Shown here in pieces: positions 8,310 through 13,693 of a DNA stretch of 13,693 bases. Positions within the stretch are counted from its first letter, which is position 1. Each line of letters begins with the position of its first letter. Under the pieces are notes generated by a model that did no database searches, was not told the DNA's origin, and saw nothing but the letters and a program-made list of their open reading frames with translations. Source of the DNA: DASRDE01 sp035652755. Lineage in GTDB: Bacteria; Vulcanimicrobiota; Vulcanimicrobiia; Vulcanimicrobiales; Vulcanimicrobiaceae. Where the stretch lies: NCBI GenBank assembly GCA_035652755.1, contig DASRDE010000308.1, positions 1 through 13,693 of the forward strand, read 5' to 3'. Made by a program: the position numbers and the translations under genes.

Positions 8310-9370
8310 AGGGCATCTTTCAACCGGTCGACGCCGGTTCCCAAGCGGGCACTCACGCAGAATTCTCCCGCAGCGTGCGCGGGCTCGACCGCCACGGCAT
8401 CGCATTTGTTGAAAACGACCAAGCGCGGCTTTTGCTCGAGATGGAGGTCGTGCAGCGTTGCGTCGACCGCCTGCACCTGCCGCGGCCAATCCGGATTCGA
8501 CGCATCGATGACATGAACGAGCGCGTCGGCTTCGTCGAGTTCTTCCAGCGTGGCCCTGAACGCGGCGATAAGATCCTTCGGCAGGTCGGTGATAAAGCCG
8601 ACGGTGTCGACGACGCGCGCGTAACGATCGGCGCGCAGCCAAACGCGGCGCACCGTGGTATCCAGCGTCGCGAACGGTTGATCGGCGACGAAAACGTCGG
8701 ATTTAGCCAGCCGGTTGAGCAGCGACGATTTCCCCGCGTTCGTGTACCCGACGAGCGCGACGAGCGGCTCGCTGCGCGAAACCGAACGGCGCGTCGCACG
8801 GCTTCGGCGCACGCCCTCGAGCTCGCGCCGCAGCACGCTGATGCGCCCGGCGATGCGCCGGCGATCGACCTCGAGCTTGGTTTCACCGGGCCCGCGCGTA
8901 CCGATGCCGCCGCCCAAACGCGAGAGATCCGCACCGATTCCGATGAGGTTGGACTGCCGGTAGCGCAGCTGCGCGAGCTCGACCTGCAACTTGCCCTCGC
9001 GGCTTCGCGCGTGCTGCGCGAACACGTCCAGAATGAGCATCGTGCGGTCGACGATCGGCAGCGGTATGACCTTCTCGAGCGCGCGGCGCTGGCGCGGCCG
9101 CAGATCGTTGAGCACGAGCAGCATGCTCGCGCCGAGCTCCTCGGCGCGCTGTGCGATCTCGATCGCTTTGCCCGTACCGACAAGCGTCGCCGGATCGACG
9201 TGCGCGCGGCGCTGTACGACGCGATCGAGCACGCTCACGCCGGACGCGCGGGCGAGCGCCTCGAGTTCGGAGAGCTCGGGATCGATCGGGCGCGCCGGAT
9301 CCGCGGTGTCCACCGCGACGACGAGCGCGCGCGGCGCGGCTACTTCGACGTCAAGCGTTCGATGAGCCAT
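8291..9370 (-). CDS. hflX: Ribosome-associated GTPase HflX
   Basis: HflX is a translational GTPase that binds the 50S E/A-site region and rescues or splits stalled ribosomes during stress. The 359 residues show the HflX N-terminal domain (RRAHVDPATLVGTGKAIEI, about 54-72), the Gly-rich linker RLGGGIGTRGPGETKLEVDR (151-170), a helical spacer, and then the G domain: G1 GYTNAGKSS (208-216), the FATLDTT switch (233-239), G3 DTVGF (255-259), G4 NKCD (321-324) and G5 SAR (340-342). The C-terminal domain of longer homologues is minimal. I chose the ATG at 9368-9370, with GAAGG 6 nt upstream; it lies 31 bp inside the 3' end of btuF. An upstream in-frame ATG near 9469 would add an Arg-rich segment unlike HflX. 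Position between btuF and a protease is unusual for this gene, which often follows hfq. Confidence 0.95.
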   Translation of the reverse strand: MAHRTLDVEVAAPRALVVAVDTADPARPIDPELSELEALARASGVSVLDRVVQRRAHVDPATLVGTGKAIEIAQRAEELGASMLLVLNDLRPRQRRALEKVIPLPIVDRTMLILDVFAQHARSREGKLQVELAQLRYRQSNLIGIGADLSRLGGGIGTRGPGETKLEVDRRRIAGRISVLRRELEGVRRSRATRRSVSRSEPLVALVGYTNAGKSSLLNRLAKSDVFVADQPFATLDTTVRRVWLRADRYARVVDTVGFITDLPKDLIAAFRATLEELDEADALVHVIDASNPDWPRQVQAVDATLHDLHLEQKPRLVVFNKCDAVAVEPAHAAGEFCVSARLGTGVDRLKDALCELWA

Positions 9371-10161
9371 GCCAGGCCTTCGTTGTAACGCGGCCCGGGG
9401 CGAACCAGGATCGCGTCGTCGGGGACGATGTACACGCGCCGTTTTTTTACTGCGGCAAGCGAATTCCACGGGGGCCGCGCGAGCACCGACGGCAACTGGG
9501 AATCGCTGGTGGCGACGATTGCGTCCGGCGCCGCGCGCAGGAGCGCTTCGGCACTATACTGCGCGTATGGTTGCGGCAGCGATTCGACCGCGTTGCGCGC
9601 GCCGGCAAGCGCGAGCAGCGTCGAGATGTACGACGCCGGTCCGACGGTCCAGATCGGCTGCGCCTGAATGACGACGAAAACGCGCGGCCTGCTCCGGTGG
9701 GACTCGCTTCGTCGAAGCTGCGCCGTTCGCGTTCGCAAGCGCGCGATCAACGCGCGCGCCTGCTGCGCGCGGCCGGTCAACGTTCCCAGGCGGTCGATGT
9801 CCGTGAAAATATCGTCGAAGGTATTGTCGGAAAGCAGCACGATTCGCACGCCCGCGCGGCGCACCGGCTCCATCATCATGCCCTGCGGTGGAATTCCGAC
9901 GACCGCGTCCGCGTGCAGGCGCAGGATGCTTTCCGCGTCGACGGCCGCGGCGTTGCCGACCTGCGGTACGCCGCGAACGCAGCGAATATCCGAACTGTAC
10001 GCCGAGACTCCGACGATTTGCGATCGCGCGCCGATGGCGCACAGGTCTTCCGTCAATGAAGGCATGAGGGAGACGATGCGGCGCGCCTGCCCCTGAAGCG
10101 GTGCAGCCTGCGGCTGCGCGCACGCGGCGAGCGCGGCAAAGAGGACGGCGGCGAGTTTCAT
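9340..10161 (-). CDS. btuF: Cobalamin ABC transporter substrate-binding lipoprotein (BtuF-like)
   Basis: This is a periplasmic binding protein of the helical-backbone metal/cobalamin receptor family (Peripla_BP_2) that should deliver corrinoid to BtuC. The signal peptide ends in the lipobox LAAC with C14 as the anchor, so unlike the soluble E. coli BtuF this one is probably membrane-tethered. Family landmarks include IVSLMPSLTEDLCAIGA (29-45), VGVS (50-53), PQVGN (66-70), and a second lobe beginning near 158 (RVFVVIQAQPIWTVG). Length is 273 residues, normal for the family. A GAAGAG precedes the ATG by about 9 nt. It is transcribed away from riboswitch-btuBCD and overlaps hflX by 31 bp. The substrate is inferred from the neighbouring cobalamin riboswitch and btuBCD; from sequence alone a siderophore or haem binder could not be excluded. 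Confidence 0.88.
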   Translation of the reverse strand: MKLAAVLFAALAACAQPQAAPLQGQARRIVSLMPSLTEDLCAIGARSQIVGVSAYSSDIRCVRGVPQVGNAAAVDAESILRLHADAVVGIPPQGMMMEPVRRAGVRIVLLSDNTFDDIFTDIDRLGTLTGRAQQARALIARLRTRTAQLRRSESHRSRPRVFVVIQAQPIWTVGPASYISTLLALAGARNAVESLPQPYAQYSAEALLRAAPDAIVATSDSQLPSVLARPPWNSLAAVKKRRVYIVPDDAILVRPGPRYNEGLAWLIERLTSK

Positions 10162-10221
10162 GCGCGTCGCGCTCTTCAGCGGCCAGGAAGCGCGGCCTGC
10201 ACGCAGTAACCCTGCCGAACA

Positions 10222-10363
10222 CGCTTGCGCACGGGAAGCCGGTCCAATTCCGGCACGGTCGCGCCACTGTAGGCGGGGAGCCGCCCAACGTCACTCACGG
10301 CATGCCGTGGGGAAGGCGCGGGCACGAGGCGAGGATCCGCAAGTCAGGATACCGGTGCAAGCG
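10222..10363 (+). promoter_or_regulatory. Cobalamin (adenosylcobalamin) riboswitch upstream of btuB
   Basis: The RNA contains the hallmarks of the cobalamin aptamer. A closing P1 helix is formed by CGCTTGC (10222-10228) and GCAAGCG (10357-10363). The GGGAAGCCGG...CCGGC hairpin lies at 10233-10254, followed by GCGCCACTGTA (10261-10271), GGGGAGCC, and an arm built on the 14-bp palindrome CACGGCATGCCGTG (10296-10309) followed by GGGGAAGGCGCGG. The B12 box AAGTCAGGATACCGGTGC closes the aptamer at 10341-10358. The btuB Shine-Dalgarno (AAAGGAAAGG, 10383-10392) starts about 20 nt after P1, and no T-tract terminator intervenes, so translational control is more likely. GCGAGG (10329-10334) could pair with CCTCGC (10375-10380) as an alternative helix; this is speculative. 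It should repress btuBCD when B12 is abundant. Confidence 0.93.
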
Positions 10364-10398
10364 CCGATCGACCACCTCGCGTAAAGGAAAGGTTCGCC

Positions 10399-12234
10399 AT
10401 GCTGCTCTTCGCGCGCGTGCTCTCCACGCTGCTTGCGCTTGCCCCATCACCGTCACCCTCTCCATCGGAGCCTCCGCAGATCGCCCACGTCTTCACGGCG
10501 GATCGCGGCGATCACACGTTGACGTCGACTGCGCGGACGGCCTACGTCGTCACCCACGATCAGATCGTGCGATACGGATACCGCACTGTTGCCGAAGCTA
10601 TCGCGTCGCTGCCCGGCGTCGAGTTATGGCCGTACGGCGCGGCCGGCTCGAGTGCCGCGTTCGGAATACGCGGCAGCGGATCCGCGCAGGTGCTCGTCGC
10701 AATCGACGGCATGCCCGCACCGGGCATGTTCTCGAACACAGTCGAGCTCGGAAACTTGCCGCTCACCGGCGTGGATCGCATCGAAGTCGTCGAAGGCGGC
10801 GGCTCGACGCTGTACGGCTCCGGAGCGATCGGGGGCGTGATCAACGTGATCACGCAGCGTACCGCCGCCTCCAGCGTCACCGCGCGCTACGGGTCGTTCG
10901 GCGAACGCGCGCTCGCGATCGAAACCCCGCACGTGCAAATCGAGCGTCTCGTCTCGGCAAACGATTATCCGCTTCCGGGCGGCGCGACGCGTCCGGATAG
11001 CGATTATGCGTCGTCCGCATTGCACGCCAACGATGCGTGGCATTGGTCCGCGTACGACGCCGTTCTGCGCGCATCGCTGGAGTCCGATCGTGCGGGCACG
11101 CCGGGCCCCGACAGTTTCCTATCCCCCACGTCGCGCGAAGAGGACGTCAATGAAGACGCGACGTTCTTGCTTTCACGCAAATCGGAGCGCGCGTCGCAGA
11201 CGCTGCAACTGGGCGCGGGCCGCCAGCAAATCGCGTTCGCCTGCGACGCGGCAGCCGATCCGAACTGCAGCTTTCCGAATCCCGCTTTGGATACCGAAAC
11301 GCGGTTGGGCGCCGGAGTGCGTGCGAACCTGGCCGAGCGCAGCGGCGAACTGCTGTACGGCGCCGATCTCTCGCGCGGCTTCGTGCGCAGCGACAGCGGC
11401 GGCGCAGTTGCCAAAGGCACGCCGCCCGTAGCCGAGGATGCGTTCGCGCAGACTGCCGCCTACGTGCAGCGCCGTTTCGAAACGGCGTGGGGCGGCGCGT
11501 ATGCGGGCATTCGCGCGGAGCGCGACGGGGCTTTGGGCGGTGAATTTTCGCCCTCTTCCGGCTTCGTGCTCCACCTAGCGAACGCGCTATCCGTTAAAGG
11601 CAACGCCGCTACTGCGTTTCGCGCGCCCAACGCCGGCGAGCTCTATTATCCGGGCTTCGGGAACCCCAATCTGCTTCCGGAGCGCGCGAAGGTTGCCGAC
11701 CTGACCATCGCCGACAGCGCGATTGCGGGCGGCGCGGAGTTGACGTGGTTCGCGAACCGCACGAATGACCTCATCGCGTACGATTTCGCCACGTCGGCGA
11801 TCGATCAGATCGGGCATGCGTCGATCGGCGGCTTCACGTTCGACGTGCGAACGACGCCTCTGCACGGCGTCACGGCATCCCTGAATGCGACGGACCTCTA
11901 CCGCGCGCAAAATCTGGACACGCAGACCCGGTTGGCGAACGATCCCGTGTTGGCTGCAAACTTACGCTTGGAGTACGCCGCACGCGCGCCGCGCACGCTC
12001 GACGGGTGGGGAATCGGCGTGCGAATTGCCGGCGAGCGGGGCACGGTCGTCCACACGCTTCCGCTCTTCGATCAGCCCGCGGAGTTCGCTTCGGTCGACG
12101 CCTTCGTCCGCGTCCGCGCAGGCTCGTCGTTTTTCACGGTGCGCGGATACAATTTGGGCAACGAGCGCTACGCCGCCGTCGCGGGATTTCCGATGCCCGG
12201 ACGCTCTTTCGCGATCGAAGCATCGCTGAGGTAG
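10399..12234 (+). CDS. btuB: TonB-dependent outer-membrane receptor for cobalamin (BtuB-like)
   Basis: This is a 22-stranded-barrel-type TonB-dependent receptor of 611 residues that should import corrinoids across the outer membrane. A signal peptide (MLLFARVLSTLLALA) is followed by a Pro-Ser stretch (PSPSPSPS). The plug domain spans about 41-154 and carries VTHDQI (51-56), SLPGVELWPYG, FGIRGSG (88-94), VLVAIDGMPAPG (98-109) and RIEVVEGGGSTLYGSGAIGG (127-146). The barrel follows and contains the typical FRAPNAGELYYPGFGNPNLLPE signature and a C-terminal strand ending FAIEASLR. No clear TonB box is visible. A short predicted loop holds C282 and C290, which could form a disulphide. The ATG follows AAAGGAAAGG and lies just after the riboswitch; substrate is inferred from that and from btuCD, which starts 3 bp downstream. 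Confidence 0.93.
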   Translation: MLLFARVLSTLLALAPSPSPSPSEPPQIAHVFTADRGDHTLTSTARTAYVVTHDQIVRYGYRTVAEAIASLPGVELWPYGAAGSSAAFGIRGSGSAQVLVAIDGMPAPGMFSNTVELGNLPLTGVDRIEVVEGGGSTLYGSGAIGGVINVITQRTAASSVTARYGSFGERALAIETPHVQIERLVSANDYPLPGGATRPDSDYASSALHANDAWHWSAYDAVLRASLESDRAGTPGPDSFLSPTSREEDVNEDATFLLSRKSERASQTLQLGAGRQQIAFACDAAADPNCSFPNPALDTETRLGAGVRANLAERSGELLYGADLSRGFVRSDSGGAVAKGTPPVAEDAFAQTAAYVQRRFETAWGGAYAGIRAERDGALGGEFSPSSGFVLHLANALSVKGNAATAFRAPNAGELYYPGFGNPNLLPERAKVADLTIADSAIAGGAELTWFANRTNDLIAYDFATSAIDQIGHASIGGFTFDVRTTPLHGVTASLNATDLYRAQNLDTQTRLANDPVLAANLRLEYAARAPRTLDGWGIGVRIAGERGTVVHTLPLFDQPAEFASVDAFVRVRAGSSFFTVRGYNLGNERYAAVAGFPMPGRSFAIEASLR

Positions 12235-12237
12235 GCG

Positions 12238-13218
12238 ATGCGCTTGGCCGGCCTGCTCGCGATCGCGCTGGGCGCTGCCCTGCTGGCGACGCTGTGCGGC
12301 GGCACGTGGATCGATCCCGCACAAGTCCTGCGAGCGCTCGTGCACCCGCGCCCCGACGACGTGTCGACCATCGTGTGGCAGCTGCGGCTGCCGCGCGTGG
12401 CGATCGGAGCGGTCACGGGCGCTTCCCTCGGCGTGGCCGGTGCGCTGCTGCAGGGCATGTTGCGCAACCCGCTGGTGGATCCGTACCTCACCGGCGTGAG
12501 CGCGGGCGCGGCAGTGGCGATCGTCGCAGGCACGATTGCGGGCGTGACCTTCGCAGCGCTCCCGCTGCTGGGTTTTTGCGCCGGAATCGCCGCCGCGTTG
12601 CTCGTCGCGGCGCTCGCGCGCCGCGGTGCGGGGCTGGATTCGACGCGGCTGATTCTCGCGGGCGTCGCCTTGTCGTCGCTCTTTTCGGCGGCGATCGCGC
12701 TCATGCTCACGCGGCTGCCCGTCGGCGCGGCCGCACCGGCGATTCTGGGTTGGCTTGCGGGCTCGCTCTCCGGACGCGGCTGGAGCGAGCTCGCATTTTG
12801 TTCGCCCTACGTCGCCGCGGGACTGGTCTGTGCGCTCGCCGCAGTTCCGAGTTTGAACGCATTGCGCTTGGGCGACGTGCGCGCCGCTTCCGCCGGCGTC
12901 GACGTTGCGCGCGCGCAATGGCTGATCTTGGGCGGCGCTTCACTGCTTACGGCGTCGTCGGTCGTTCTCGCCGGGACCGTCGGTTTCGTCGGTCTGCTCG
13001 TCCCGCACATCGCGCGCCGCGCGGTGGGATCGGACGCGCGGTTGGTGCTGCCCGCGTCGGCGGTTGCGGGTGCGGCGATCGTGATGGCCGCCGACGCAGC
13101 GTGCCGAACGATTGCAGCTCCTGCCGAGATTCCCTTGGGCGTGCTGCTCGCGTTTTTGGGCGTGCCAGCGTTTCTGTACTTCTACCTTCGCAGCGAACGA
13201 GCTGCCGCAGCGGCATGA
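12238..13218 (+). CDS. btuC: Cobalamin ABC transporter permease (BtuC, FecCD family)
   Basis: This inner-membrane permease would form a homodimer that moves corrinoid from BtuF into the cytoplasm. The 326-residue, almost entirely hydrophobic protein fits the ten-helix BtuC/FecCD fold. Family motifs are LRLPRV (49-54), GASLGVAGALLQGMLRNPL (61-79) with VDPYLTGVSAGA following, LAGVALSSL near 140-150, GWLAGSL, TVGFVGLLVPHIARR (about 247-261), and the EIPLGVLLAFLGVPAFL end segment that contacts the ATPase. The ATG comes 3 bp after the btuB stop, with GAGGTAGG overlapping that stop as the ribosome site. It overlaps btuD by ATGA. Membership of the family is certain; specificity for B12 rests on the riboswitch and neighbours. 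Confidence 0.95.
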   Translation: MRLAGLLAIALGAALLATLCGGTWIDPAQVLRALVHPRPDDVSTIVWQLRLPRVAIGAVTGASLGVAGALLQGMLRNPLVDPYLTGVSAGAAVAIVAGTIAGVTFAALPLLGFCAGIAAALLVAALARRGAGLDSTRLILAGVALSSLFSAAIALMLTRLPVGAAAPAILGWLAGSLSGRGWSELAFCSPYVAAGLVCALAAVPSLNALRLGDVRAASAGVDVARAQWLILGGASLLTASSVVLAGTVGFVGLLVPHIARRAVGSDARLVLPASAVAGAAIVMAADAACRTIAAPAEIPLGVLLAFLGVPAFLYFYLRSERAAAAA

Positions 13219-13693
13219 TCGCTGCACGCGATCTTCGCTTGCGCGCTGGGGAGCGAACGCTGCTCGCAAATGCTTCTTTCGAGCTTCGCGACGGCGCCTT
13301 CACCGCGATTCTCGGGCCGAATGGCGCCGGGAAGACCACGCTGCTGCGTACCCTCGCCGGAATTCGGGCCGCCGACGGGGGACGCGTCTTCGTCGACGGC
13401 GTCGATGCGGCTTGCCTGCGTGCTTCCGCTCGGGCGCGCTGCGTCGCGCACATTGCGGCCGACGAACTCTTCCTCGAACAGTTGACCGTGCGCGACGTGA
13501 TCGCCACCGGCCGATACGCTCACCATCGCTGGTGGGAATGGCGCGAGTCCGCACGCGACACGCACTGTATCGCCGCCGCGCTGGAAGCCACCGGGATGAC
13601 GAACTTCGAGCATCGCGCGTTCGCGACGCTCTCGAGCGGCGAACGCCAGCGCGTGTGGCTGGGGATGGCGCTGGCGCAGGAAGCCCGCATGCT
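13215..13693 (+). CDS. btuD: Cobalamin ABC transporter ATP-binding protein (BtuD-like), cut by window edge
   Basis: This is the cytoplasmic ATPase that powers BtuC. The 159 visible residues include Walker A GPNGAGKT (34-41) and the ABC signature LSSGERQR (139-146); Walker B, the D-loop and the H-loop lie beyond the window. The start ATG overlaps the btuC stop as ATGA, giving tight coupling. One oddity is that the Q-loop, where family members read like (V/I)PQ, here reads VAHIAADELF (77-86), with Ala82 where the magnesium-coordinating Gln is expected. The sequence there was checked codon by codon. An insertion-free TVRDVIATGR (91-100) follows, so the alignment is unambiguous. Otherwise it is a normal FecE/BtuD-type ATPase as far as visible. 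Confidence 0.93.
   Translation, partial: MIAARDLRLRAGERTLLANASFELRDGAFTAILGPNGAGKTTLLRTLAGIRAADGGRVFVDGVDAACLRASARARCVAHIAADELFLEQLTVRDVIATGRYAHHRWWEWRESARDTHCIAAALEATGMTNFEHRAFATLSSGERQRVWLGMALAQEARM

Noticed and set aside
8120..9388. A 422-codon open frame on the plus strand opposite hflX
   Set aside because: It is entirely antisense to a clear HflX coding region and has no domain features.
9371..9469. A longer HflX starting at an upstream in-frame ATG
   Set aside because: The added 33 residues are Arg-rich, unlike HflX, and would deepen the overlap with btuF; the ATG at 9370 has a good ribosome site.
10728..10744. Inverted repeat ATGCCCG/CGGGCAT inside btuB, similar to the arms of the fold-back element
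   Set aside because: Only 7 bp match and it encodes part of the conserved plug (GMPAPGM), so it is coincidental.
11538..11555. GGTGAATTTTCGCC in btuB resembling the hairpin arm of the nuoF-nuoG element
   Set aside because: It is a short chance match within barrel codons, with no flanking similarity to the element.

Overview
This GC-rich window comes from a Gram-negative-type (diderm) bacterium. It encodes a TonB-dependent outer-membrane receptor and several predicted lipoproteins. The gene style (short spacers, ATGA/GTGA overlaps, compact nuoABCDEFG) would suit an uncultured-type phylum such as Eremiobacterota. That placement is an impression, not something proven by the sequence.

Left third (1-5922, minus strand): the proton-pumping NADH:quinone oxidoreductase (complex I) operon, read from right to left as nuoA-nuoB-nuoC-nuoD-nuoE-nuoF-nuoG. 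nuoG is cut by the window edge, and the membrane-arm genes nuoH-N would be expected beyond coordinate 1. All Fe-S cluster ligands that should be visible in NuoB, NuoE, NuoF and the N-terminal part of NuoG are present. The operon is tightly packed except between nuoF and nuoG. There a 192-bp fold-back element (1024-1215) with 46-bp imperfect terminal inverted repeats and two internal hairpins is wedged in, and it supplies the stop codon of nuoF.

Middle (5923-7622): a divergent control region is followed on the plus strand by a small secreted, probably lipid-anchored protein with a carboxypeptidase-regulatory-like fold and a Pro/Thr-rich tail. Next comes a K+-selective-type ion channel with a TIGYGD filter and a large unassigned cytoplasmic C-terminus.

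Right half (7623-13693): vitamin B12 uptake. On the minus strand, btuF (lipoprotein cobalamin-binding protein), hflX (ribosome-associated GTPase) and a lipoprotein trypsin-like protease overlap one another, which suggests one transcript. On the plus strand, a cobalamin riboswitch (about 10222-10363) precedes btuB-btuC-btuD: outer-membrane receptor, inner-membrane permease and ATPase, the last cut by the window edge. BtuB brings the corrinoid across the outer membrane, BtuF hands it to BtuC, and BtuD drives transport. The riboswitch should shut down btuBCD when B12 is plentiful, but it cannot act directly in cis on the divergent btuF transcript.

Most of the window is well-known machinery. The items that deserve a second look are the fold-back element in the nuo operon, the btuF-hflX-protease overlap cluster, the lipoprotein/channel pair beside nuo, and the BtuD ATPase that lacks the expected Q-loop glutamine.
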